DNA of 64,000 nt from Mrakia gelida. Taxonomy: Eukaryota; Basidiomycota; Tremellomycetes; Cystofilobasidiales; Mrakiaceae. The notes under the pieces are model-generated. The model worked only from the letters and a program-made list of their open reading frames with translations, was not told the origin of the DNA and searched no databases. Every line of letters begins with the position of its first letter. The stretch's first letter is position 1. The stretch covers positions 1,488,001-1,552,000 of the forward strand of contig BRON01000010.1 in the NCBI GenBank assembly GCA_024345305.1. The letters run 5' to 3'. The translations under genes and the position numbers were made by a program. Shown here one piece after another: positions 54,271-63,200 of this stretch.

Positions 54271-54699
54271 AGTGGATGACAAATTATCGCCATGCCAAAA
54301 TGGATCAGTGGGTTCGAAACAACGCGTTTCGAGGCTCTTTTCGCTGCTAGAAGGAGCGTTTGGACGGGCTGCGAAAGGATGGTGATGAGTGGGAGGTGGG
54401 AGGGAGGAGGGAGGAAAGGGGAAGCAAGAGTTTCGGTGGTGAAAGGGAAGGGAGAGCGCGCCGGAGGGAGCGCGGGAGGAAGGGCGCGTCAGGTGAGAGA
54501 GGGGGCAGATAAGGGAGGGAGAACGACGAGGGCAGCGAGGGAGACCCTGCTGACCTAAGGTCTCAAAGCACTCATCGCTGGAAAAGCTGAGAAAAAGAAG
54601 ATCCAAATGGGAAGAAACCGGTCTTCGCTGCACCTCACAACACCGACGAGGACTTGTCGACGTGTTGGAAACCAAAAGACAGACGCCCCCGGGGCAAAA
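54271..54699. other. Spacer between tRNA genes
   Basis: No gene is supported. The last bases (54696-54699) are the TTTT terminator of the next tRNA on the minus strand. Confidence 0.4.
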
Positions 54700-54781
54700 T
54701 GAGTGAAGCGTGACTCGAACACGCGTCTCAAGAAAATCTCTCAATGGAAATCTTGAATAATAACCCCTATACGATCCACCC
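54700..54781 (-). tRNA. tRNA-Gly (UCC) with a 10-nt intron
   Basis: Acceptor GGGTGGA/TTCACTC pairs throughout (two wobbles). The D-arm is GTA..TAGGGGTTAT..TAT and the anticodon stem CAAGA/TCTTG. The loop reads TTTCCA plus 10 extra bases after position 37. The T-arm is GCGTG-TTCGAGT-CACGC. A TTTT terminator follows directly. Anticodon TCC gives glycine. Confidence 0.65.
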
Positions 54782-54889
54782 GATGACTAAGCAAGCCCAG
54801 TTAAGGGACTGGACAGCAAAAGGCAAAGGGGCCGGGTGGTAGAGATTCCGTCTGGAAGTGATTAATCTCCAGGTAAGATAACATCCATC

Positions 54890-57800
54890 CTCATGTACTC
54901 AATCTTTCCTGACCAGTCCTCTTCAATCTTTCAAACATTGATCGTCCGACTTCTCATCTCCGGTTCGTCCTCTCCTTCTTTGTCACATCTGCCCTTCCCG
55001 GGCCTTCACTCACGTGTCCTTCCCTTTCTCTACAGGCAATTGCTACCCCGACGCGGTAACAGAAGCAGCTGCTGCCTTCCGACGAGCTTCCTTCGACCCT
55101 CTTGATCCTCCCGCTCACCTGCTCGAGCATATCCCGAAGACACCACAAGAAGTCCTCGAGTTCGCCGACGCTCTCCTCGCTCAACCCAAAGACGAGGTCA
55201 CTCCTGAGAGTCAGCTCCTGGAAGCTGTGGCTGCGCTTATTGGTGAGTCTTGTTTCTTTAGCTGGTCAACCTGAGATCAAAGACTGACCTTCTCTTGATC
55301 TCGAACAGGTTACGTCGGGTGAGCTCGAGCTCTGTGTTTCACGAGCGTCTCGTTCAACCACAGCTGATCTCGGTCTTGCTTCCTCCTTCCAACCTCAGTC
55401 CTTCTGTCTATATCACTCAGCCAGGAGATGTTCGGAAACCATACTTTTCACTCGGAGCCGCCCTGTGTTTCTCCTTGCCCTCTCAACTTCGCGCGGACTC
55501 GTCAATGTACATCCTCGCCGTTTACTCCTTATCGGTTCGTCCTTCGATCCCCCTCGCTCTTTCTTCAAGACCAACTGACTCACTTCCTTTATTTCGCCTG
55601 CCTCAGGTCTGCGACGACATGGAATCGAGAAGAGCTTCGTCTCGGTCTCCAACACGATTGCCCAACTTCGTCCCGACTCGTTCTTCTTTTTGGCTGGTAT
55701 TGTCGTAGCACTTCTTCAGTGAGATCTTGTTCAGCGTTTGGCTCCAACGCAACAACCACTCGCTGACCTCGTCTCTCTTTTTGCAGGTCTCACGGTGAGC
55801 GACGAAACACGATCTCCGGACGAGGACGCGTCAAGCTGACCGCCGTTGCCTCTTTGTTTCTTTTTCCCCAGGATAGGTTGGACTCGACCAGCTCAACTCG
55901 AAGGCGTCTTATGACTCGGCTATGAGCACGATGAACACCAATGTTGCGACCTACATCATCAGTCTGGACTTTGAATCGAAACTCTTCAGTTGACGCTCCT
56001 TCTCGTTGCATCTTCCAGCCATCAAGGATTTCTACTCTGGAGCAATTGAGGCTATGACTCCCACTGTTAAGCTCATTTAAGTTCTTGAAACCCGTCGAGC
56101 TCCTTGGAATTCTTGCGTCCTGGCTCCGATGTTTTGTCCTCCAGTCACGTTCTCATCAGAATCTGTTCGTCCTTCTTGCTTCCGCCGTCTGCTCTCTTTG
56201 AATGCTCTCTGACCTTTCCTTTACCTTTTGACTCCAGCCCTTCAAGCTGTAGAAGTGCTTGGAAGTATCGAGTTGGTCACCGATGACCCTTGGAGTAAGT
56301 CCCGTCGACGACGAGAAAGCGATCTTCGACGCATCGACGATCTGACCATCCTTCTTCTCGCGCAGGCTTCGACGGAGCTTTCCTTCAAGCAAAGGATTAC
56401 GAGGTCATCCAGGACTTTCCCATGCACTCGGTGACCTGGTGGTTAGTCTCCTTCTCTGTCCCTGTTTGATCAAGCTCCAAGTTCGTCCCTGATCTGACTC
56501 CCCTTCTTCCTTCTCGCAGGGTCAACACTCTTCGAGTCGCGATACTATTTGGAGCCAAGGAGGAAGTTCTCTCGGAACTCGTTTCTAAGATGCTCATCAA
56601 CAGGGCTGCTGTCCCAGGTCTCGTCACCGAGTTGGGTGAGTTCAATTCGAACCAACCGAGCCTCGCGTCTCGCACGACCTGACTCGACTTCCTTCCTATT
56701 GATCACATTCAGAGCTGCTCTGGCTTCTCTCCATCTATCACCTCGTCTACGGAGATGATTCAAAACAGGTCGAGGTCGAGGCGAACATCACCGAGATTCG
56801 TCAATACTCTGCTTGTGAGTAGTTCTCGTCGCGTCGCTGTCGAAGAATGAACACTGACCTTTGCTTTGTCTCAATCATCAGCTATCGACTACCGAGCTCG
56901 ACTTAAGGTCTTGGAAGTTGCTAAGGCCATCAGAGTCGTCCAGTCTGGAGGAGTTTGGTTGACGGTCATCACGGAAGTCGAGTCTTGCCTCTCTTCTACA
57001 CTTGGAGCCCATTGAATCGGCAGCCCTTTTCAAAAATCGGCAAGCCGGTTTTCACTCCTTCGAGGGTCAATTCGCAGTTGGCAGATTTGTCGGCGCCAAT
57101 TTTGCCCACTTCGAAGATTAATCAGCAATTATCTGCCGCTGGTGGGCGAAGTCGGCGCGTCCAGCTCGAGGAAGGATTTTACCCTCTCTCCAGATTTCAA
57201 GACGCGAAGAAGAAACTCTCGTAGCTCTCCTCGGGTTTGACCCGCCTTGCGAGTCCTGTGGAGGAGGATCAGAGACGAGTCTGGATCTCGAAGCTCGGAC
57301 CAAACGTCTCTCACTTCCGTCTTTCTTCGTCTATTCCCATTGTTTCAACGCTATGAGATGGATGGGTACTGAGTTGCTTACTCATTGACTCTGGAGCTCT
57401 GTTGATCTTGTCCTGTAGAGAGAGCCGATTCGCCAAATGAGCGGCGCGTCTCGACGTCGCGATCGGCACTCCGCGTCTAATCGGCTCGCCGATTTGCCCA
57501 CTTCCTGCCCACTCGAAACGCCAATTAAGTGCCCACTAATCGGCAAAATACTCGGCAGCGCCGACTTGCCGATTCAATGGGCTCCAAGTGTACTCCCTTC
57601 TCTCCTCGCCGACGGGTTTGAACTCCTCGCTGGTCACTTCAACCTTCCTTGACGTGCCATGTGCGTCTCCTTTGAACTATACTCACACCACTTTCTCTTC
57701 ATTCCCAGGTCTTGCTTCTCTTCTCACAGCTCAGCTCCTCGTGAGCATTCCTGGAGGAAGTCCACATCTCGCTGCCGGTTTGTTTTTTCTCTCAGCCTTT

Positions 57801-58427
57801 TCTTCCGACGATCTCAGCTGACTCGACCGCACTCTCCTAGGCTACGCTCGCACTGCCTATGACTGCTTCCTCGCTTGCAAGGCGGTCGGTCGCTCTCGCT
57901 CGAAACCATCACAAGGTGTTCCCGTCGGCGTTCTCTTCCCTCCCTCACGCTTCAGCACCGGTTCTTCCTTCTCACGTCCCCATGATCTCTCCATTACCTC
58001 CCGGATCCGCCATCCTGTACCACCTCCTCTTTTCTCCGCCGACTCCAACTCAACCGAAGCTTCACACAAGGACGCCTCGTCGTCAATTGGCTCGGACGAT
58101 CAAGTTGGATTGACTGACGAGACTCTCAACAACCTCACCTTCATGCGCTCGTTGTTGCTTGTTGACGAAGAGAGAGAGATCGAAGTCCTCGTAGTGACAT
58201 TGATCCGGATCTTGCATCAAGTGAGTCTCGGGAGAGGTTCTCTTTTTGTCACAGCTTCATTCGACGCGTTCTGACCTCCCAACTTCTCCTCCCCTCCTAC
58301 TCAGTTTGTACGCGCCGGTGAGTCGACACCAAACTACGCGCTACAGGTGTACTGATAAGCTGACTACCCATCCCTTCTTAGACTTCGGCGCCGTCGCTCT
58401 CCGCGATCCCACCTCAAACTCCCTTCA
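54890..58427 (+). pseudogene. Truncated, diverged copy of the middle region of the hybrid histidine kinase
   Basis: Exons parallel kinase positions about 25,920-28,830 in the same order. Examples are NCYPDAVTEAAAAFRRAS with DHLDLP-like DPLDPPAHLLEHIPKTP, SVYITQPGDVRKPYF, FVSVSNTIAQLRPDSFFF, DDPWSFDGAFLQAKDYEV, FPMHSVTWWVNTLRVAIL, LNNLTFMRSLLLVDEERE, VLVVTLIRILHQ and FGAVALRDPTSNSLH. The matching kinase stretches are YPEACTEAFIAIKNAG, SIYVSQSP, DEPWLLDGAFIRHQSDF, LDDLTFMRGSLLLAAERD and FGAVALYDETTKSLR. Most splice sites survive, but the frame breaks near 56077, at the 592-bp insertion and elsewhere. It lacks the N-terminal kinase/AAA and the HisKA/receiver parts, and stops at an LTR. Confidence 0.85.
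56999..57590. mobile_element. Foldback/MITE-like element with 24-bp terminal inverted repeats and TA duplication
   Basis: The 592-bp insertion begins cacttggagcccattgaatc and ends with the exact complement of its first 24 bases. It is flanked by TA at 56997-56998 and 57591-57592. The interior repeats short gtgggc and atcggc motifs in both orientations and has no transposase frame. TA duplication fits a Tc1/mariner-type non-autonomous element. It sits within an exon of the decayed kinase copy. Confidence 0.85.
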
Positions 58428-58786
58428 TGTGAGGATCGAGCGAGGAGCGGGGATGGCGAGGGAACGAGAGCGACGCGACGAAGAGAAGTCAGGTGCTTAT
58501 CGAGGAACGAGGACGAGGTATGATCCAAAGGTGATTCAAGATAGAGGTTAGAAAGTGAAAAGCGAGGCGAACATATTTAAGGGAGGCGAAGCGATCAAAG
58601 GGAAGAAAGAACAAAAGACTTTGAAGGCTGAAACGATAACAGGGGAAGAGTTATGAACAAAGGGACAAAGGCAGAACGCGTAGCTGAGAACAAAGGACTA
58701 GTAGCGGTGAAAGGGAAGTAGGGGGGAGAAAGGGAAAGAGTAAGGGAGAGTGAAACAAGAAGGAGCTGAAACCTGATTCCCTGACA
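58428..58786 (-). repeat. 3' LTR of the chromovirus
   Basis: In element sense it starts TGTCAGGG just after the polypurine tract (58786 downwards) and ends CCTCACA at 58428, the usual TG...CA ends. Homology to the kinase copy stops exactly at 58427. A TATA-like ttaaatatg lies within. The partner LTR is not in the window, so borders are inferred. Confidence 0.6.
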
Positions 58787-58800
58787 TAATCCCCCATCTA
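58787..58800 (-). other. Polypurine tract
   Basis: Sense-strand GATGGGGGATTA directly precedes the putative LTR start and follows the pol stop by about 25 bp, as expected for plus-strand priming. Confidence 0.55.
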
Positions 58801-58823
58801 AGACGCGAAGGTCTCTCAAGCGT

Positions 58824-61800
58824 CTAAGAACCTTTCCTAGGGCGAGCATCCTTGTGAGAGCGAAGATAAGAGTTGAGAACTCGAAGTCGAGCAAGTCCGT
58901 TGGCCGGTTCCCAAGTGTCGTCGAAGTCTTGATATCCTTCCCAGTGAACGAGGTAGTAGGTTCCGTCAGGACGATGTTCGTGAGCGAGGATCCGTTCCGG
59001 GATGAAGTGTTCCTGGGATTCGAATTCAATGATGGGAGGAGGATCCTGATGCTGATCGTGGAGGCCGGGAGAGTGAGGGAGGAGGAGCGAGACGTGGAAG
59101 ACGGGATGAACTTGGAGGGTAGGGGGAAGGTCCAGGACGAAGGTGATTGGGGAGAGTTTCTTGACAATGGGGAAGGGACCGAGATTTCGTGCGTCGAGCT
59201 TGAACGAGGGCCGAGCGGTGGAGATGTTTCTGGAGTTGAGCCAAACGAGATCCCCGACGTTGAAGAGGTCGACCTCCTTTCCATCCTTGTCGCGTCGAAT
59301 TGGAGCCCGATGTTTCCGATCGTAGTACTTTTTTTGGAGGTCTTGAGCGTGGATGATTGAGTGGTGGATAGAGGAGTGGACTTTGGCGAGAGCGAGGATT
59401 TCGGTGTTGGCGGCGGGGTTGTGAGAGGTGGCGGTGAGGAGGAAGTCGGAGGGAGCCAAAGGATGGTAACCATGATCCGCGAAGAAGGGAGATTCGAGGG
59501 TGGTGGCCGAGCGAGAGTTGTTGAGAGCGAAGGCGCATGTTGGGAGGAGTCCGGACCAGTTCGATTGGTTGTAGTCGCAAAACATCCGAAGGTAGGTTTC
59601 CGTTGCTTGATTCGTCTTTTCCGTTTGACCGTTTCCTTGAGGGTGGAACGCCGTAGTAAAGTGAGGACGAACGCCGAGGAGTTGGATGAAGGAGGTGAAG
59701 AAGGAGGAGGTGAAGGTAGTTCCGCGATCCGAGAGGATGTCTGTTTGAAGACCGTGATGAGCGACGACGTGGTTAAGGTACATTTTGGCGAGATCCGACG
59801 CGTTGAATCCATCTTCCTTATAAGGGACGAGGACGACCATCTTGGAGAAGCGATCGACGAAGACCTGAATGCAGTCGAATCCGTTGGAGAGAGGGAGCTT
59901 GACGATTCCGTCCATCGAAATTTGGCGCCAGGGAGCAAGTGGAGGAGGGATAGGTTGGAGGAGGCCGAGGGGGAGTTGTCGCGAGGGTTTGTTTCGAGCG
60001 CAGGTATCACAACCCGCGACGTAGGTTCCGACGAAATCCGAGTCCAGAGGGAAGATGAAGGATCGTCGAAGGAGGTCGTGCGTCTTGGTTCGTCCGAGGT
60101 GACCAGCAAGGAGGGTGTTGTGGCAGGAGCGAACGATGTCGAGGCGAAGTTGGTGATCGTTGGGTACTCGGATGAGTCCCTTGAAGAGGATGAGGTCGAG
60201 GGTTGGGTGGAGTGAGAAGTCTCGGAGGAGGATGAAGTTGTCGTATTCTAGAGGGAGCATCGGGTTCCGGAGGAGCTGTCCGATTTCGTCGAGCGAAGGG
60301 TCGAGGGAAGTAGCGCGACGAATGCGTCCGACAAGGTCGGGATCCGGATCGGCAGGTTGAGGGTCGAGAGAGGGAGCGAGGATCGAGGGAGGAGGTTGAG
60401 GTTCAGGGACGAGGGAGGGAGCGAGGATCGAGGGAGGAGGTTGAGGTGCAGGGTCGAGGGAGGGAGCGAGGATTGAGGGAGGAGGTTGAGGTGCAGGATC
60501 GAGGGAGGGAGCGAGGATCGAGGGAGGAGGTTGAGGGTCGAGGGAGGGAGCGAGGATTGAGGGAGGAGGTTGAGGTGCAGGGTCGAGGGAGGGAGCGAGG
60601 ATCGAGGGAGGAGGTTGAGGTTGTTGAGGTTTCGAGAGTGAAAGGCGAGTGGATGTTCGGATTGGCCGAGAGCCTTGAGCGATAGATAGATGTGGAGGAG
60701 TGTTGATAGCCGGGGTAAGGTTGACGAAGGGTTCCGAGGGAGGACGGGGAGGAGCGACGAGTTGACCAGGCTTGAGGACGCGTTGAGGGGCTTGTTGAGA
60801 AGCTCTACTCCCCTCTGAAAGACCCGATCGTCTCGAGAGGGCATCCGGAAGTTCCATCTTAGTTCCCTGTTTGTAGTGAATGACGAAGGAGAAGTTTCCG
60901 AGGAGTTCGCACCAGCGAGCTTGTCGACGCGTGAGGACCTTGGACGAATTGAAGTATTGAAGGGCCTCGTGGTCGGAGTGAATGGTGAGGGTTGACGGGT
61001 GTCCTTCACAGTAGTGTCTCCATTCCTTGAGGCACTCAACGATGGCGAGCATCTCCTTGTCGTGGATTTCGTAGTTGAGTTCGGCGGGGTTGAGTTTTCG
61101 AGAGTAGAAAGCGATGGGGTGGTTGAATTCGTTGGTGGGAGAGCGTTGGGAGAGGATTCCGGCGATAGCGAAGTCGGACGCGTCGGTTTCGAGGAGGAGT
61201 GGGAGTGAGGGATCGAAGACGGTGAGGACGGGAGCGGTGGTGAAGGCGGTTTTGAGTTTGTTAAAGGCGGAGAGAGCGTCGCGTCCAAAGTCGAAGGGGA
61301 CGTCTTTTCGAAGGAGGGAGGTGAGGGGAGCGGCGATGTCCGAGAAGTGATGGATGAAGCGGCGATAGAAGTTGGCGAATCCAAGGAAGACCTGAATATC
61401 CTTGACCGAGGAGGGAGGGGACCATTCGAGGATAGCGGAGACCTTGTTCTTGTCCATTCGAACTCCATTTCGACCGACGACGTAACCGAGGAAGTCGACC
61501 TCCTCCTTGTAGAACTCACACTTCTCCGGTTTGACCCAGAGTTGTGCTTCTTGAAGAGCCTTGAGGATGACGGAGACGTGTTGAGTGTGTTCGGCGAGGG
61601 AGTTGGAGTAGATGAGGATGTCGTCGAGGTAAACGATGCAGAAGATGTCGAGGTGTTGGCGAAGGGTGTCGTTCATAAAGTGCTGGAAGGCGGCGGGAGC
61701 GTTGGTGAGGCCGAAGGGCATGACGGTGTATTCGAAGTGGCCGTAACGACAGCGGAAGGCGGTTTTCCACTCGTCTCCAGGAGCGATCCGAACGAGGTTG

Positions 61801-63197
61801 TATGCTCCACGAAGATCGAGTTTGGTGAAGAATTTTGCCTTGGAGAGTCGATCGAGGGATTCGGGGATGAGGGGGAGAGGGTAGCGATTCTTGAGGGTGA
61901 TCTTGTTGAGTCCTCGGTAGTCGACGCAAAGGCGAAGAGATCCGTCCTTCTTTTTGACGAAAAGGATGGGAGCTCCAGCGGGAGAGGTTGAGTGTCGAAT
62001 GAATCCTTTGGTGAGGTTTTCGTCGATGAAGGTCTTGAGAGCGTCGAGTTCCGTGGCGGAGAGTCCGTAGATGTGTTGGAAGGGAGGAGTGGAGCCGGGT
62101 TCGGTGTTGATCTTGAGGTCGTAGGATCGATGAGGAGGGAGGATGTCGGCGGAGGATTTTTCGAAGACTGAGCGATAGGGAAGGAACTCGGGAGGGAGGT
62201 GTTTGTCGAGGTTGAAGGTTGGATCCGAGGGAGGTTCCTCTCCTGAGCGAGGCGGAGAGATGTCGACAGGAACGGGGGAATAGTTGGCTGAGAGAGAGTA
62301 GACGTTCTTGAATGCTCCTGCCTTGGCGGCTTGAGTGAAGGCGGCAGCGGAGATGATGGATATTTGAGGGAGAGGCGAGGTTGGGGGCGAGGGAGATGCG
62401 ACGGTGGGCCGCGTCGAGGGTCTTGGTTTGCTGGGAGGAGGCTTGCTGAGGGAAGGAGGTTTTGGCGATGGGTGGAACGATGAGGGAAGGGAAGAGAGTG
62501 GAGTGGGGGTGGAAGCTGTTGGGAAGCGAAGATTCCGATCCGCGATAGGTGGGAGGCAGTGATAGTCGCAGTGGTCCGAGAGGAAGTCGAGCGAGTGGGT
62601 GCTCCATCCGATTGTTGGTTCGTGTTTTTTGAGCCAGGGGATTCCGAGGATGATGGGGTAGGATCCGAGGGTAGTGATGTCGAAGGAGAGGGTTTCGGAG
62701 TGAAGTGGCGATGAGGAGGTGACGGAGAAAGGGAGTGGAGAGGTGTGGTGGGTGACGGCGCCAGAGGAGATGGAACGACCGTCAACAACGACGAGTTCCC
62801 GAGGAATGGGTTTGGCGACCGTTTTGAGGGAATGGGCGGAGACGAAGGTAGAGTCGACGAAATTTGAAGTAGCTCCAGAGTCCAGCATCGCGAAGGTCTT
62901 GATGGCGGAAGATCCGAAGCCCAACGAGACTTCGATAACGAGGTGATCCTCCTCTGAGAAGATCGTCTCGAGCGCAAGGATTTCGAAGGGGTTTGGATGG
63001 GTGAAAGGTGAGAGCGAGTTGGAGAGGGAGTTGAGGGAGATGTTGAGAGGGGAGGGAGTGGTAAGACGACCGGGGTGAGGATGGGAAGTCGATTTGGAGT
63101 TGGCGACCAGAGGGGAGTTTGGTAGGTTTATAGTTGACGAGGACGAGAGCGAGGACCGGTGATTGTTGAGCTGAGCGAAGGGGGAAGGCTGTGGCCT
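58824..63197 (-). CDS. pol: Retrotransposon Pol: protease, RT, RNase H, integrase, chromodomain
   Basis: One uninterrupted frame of about 1,457 codons. Motifs: protease LDSGATSNFVDS (about 62880); reverse transcriptase KLDLRGAYNLVRIAPGDEW and IVYLDDILIYS (about 61630); RNase H LLLETDASDFAIAGILSQ (about 61180). The integrase has a zinc-binding HHCC region (GHLGRTKTHDLL...CDTCARNK, about 60000-60110), catalytic Asp in SMDGIVKLP, Asp in LSDRGTTFTSSF (about 59725) and Glu in GNGQTEKTNQATE. The chromodomain is YYLVHWEGYQDFDDTWEP (about 58940), stop TAG 58824-58826. No ATG occurs between the gag UGA and the protease, so translation must come from gag. A Pro-rich repeat linker separates RNase H and integrase. 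Confidence 0.93.
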   Translation of the reverse strand, partial: RPQPSPFAQLNNHRSSLSSSSTINLPNSPLVANSKSTSHPHPGRLTTPSPLNISLNSLSNSLSPFTHPNPFEILALETIFSEEDHLVIEVSLGFGSSAIKTFAMLDSGATSNFVDSTFVSAHSLKTVAKPIPRELVVVDGRSISSGAVTHHTSPLPFSVTSSSPLHSETLSFDITTLGSYPIILGIPWLKKHEPTIGWSTHSLDFLSDHCDYHCLPPIADRNLRFPTASTPTPLSSLPSSFHPSPKPPSLSKPPPSKPRPSTRPTVASPSPPTSPLPQISIISAAAFTQAAKAGAFKNVYSLSANYSPVPVDISPPRSGEEPPSDPTFNLDKHLPPEFLPYRSVFEKSSADILPPHRSYDLKINTEPGSTPPFQHIYGLSATELDALKTFIDENLTKGFIRHSTSPAGAPILFVKKKDGSLRLCVDYRGLNKITLKNRYPLPLIPESLDRLSKAKFFTKLDLRGAYNLVRIAPGDEWKTAFRCRYGHFEYTVMPFGLTNAPAAFQHFMNDTLRQHLDIFCIVYLDDILIYSNSLAEHTQHVSVILKALQEAQLWVKPEKCEFYKEEVDFLGYVVGRNGVRMDKNKVSAILEWSPPSSVKDIQVFLGFANFYRRFIHHFSDIAAPLTSLLRKDVPFDFGRDALSAFNKLKTAFTTAPVLTVFDPSLPLLLETDASDFAIAGILSQRSPTNEFNHPIAFYSRKLNPAELNYEIHDKEMLAIVECLKEWRHYCEGHPSTLTIHSDHEALQYFNSSKVLTRRQARWCELLGNFSFVIHYKQGTKMELPDALSRRSGLSEGSRASQQAPQRVLKPGQLVAPPRPPSEPFVNLTPAINTPPHLSIAQGSRPIRTSTRLSLSKPQQPQPPPSILAPSLDPAPQPPPSILAPSLDPQPPPSILAPSLDPAPQPPPSILAPSLDPAPQPPPSILAPSLVPEPQPPPSILAPSLDPQPADPDPDLVGRIRRATSLDPSLDEIGQLLRNPMLPLEYDNFILLRDFSLHPTLDLILFKGLIRVPNDHQLRLDIVRSCHNTLLAGHLGRTKTHDLLRRSFIFPLDSDFVGTYVAGCDTCARNKPSRQLPLGLLQPIPPPLAPWRQISMDGIVKLPLSNGFDCIQVFVDRFSKMVVLVPYKEDGFNASDLAKMYLNHVVAHHGLQTDILSDRGTTFTSSFFTSFIQLLGVRPHFTTAFHPQGNGQTEKTNQATETYLRMFCDYNQSNWSGLLPTCAFALNNSRSATTLESPFFADHGYHPLAPSDFLLTATSHNPAANTEILALAKVHSSIHHSIIHAQDLQKKYYDRKHRAPIRRDKDGKEVDLFNVGDLVWLNSRNISTARPSFKLDARNLGPFPIVKKLSPITFVLDLPPTLQVHPVFHVSLLLPHSPGLHDQHQDPPPIIEFESQEHFIPERILAHEHRPDGTYYLVHWEGYQDFDDTWEPANGLARLRVLNSYLRSHKDARPRKGS
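60350..60640 (-). repeat. Tandem repeats coding a Pro-rich linker in Pol
   Basis: About six copies of a unit of 36-45 bp encode QPPPSILAPSLDPAP variants between RNase H and integrase. Copies differ by small substitutions and by loss of a three-residue APQ step. Length variation between element copies is likely. Confidence 0.85.
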
Positions 63198-63200
63198 TCA
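63198..63200 (-). other. In-frame UGA separating gag from pol
   Basis: Gag ends PLPALE-UGA, and the next codons AGG CCA CAG CCT continue in the same frame into pol without another stop. Base positions of the UGA and of pol codons are congruent modulo 3. Confidence 0.9.

Noticed and set aside
54838..54890. A-box-like sequence (gccgggtggtagag) as a fourth tRNA
   Set aside because: No B box or cloverleaf follows within tRNA distance.
54890..58427. Kinase copy as an independent functional gene
   Set aside because: Missing both ends of the protein, with frame breaks and a transposon in an exon.
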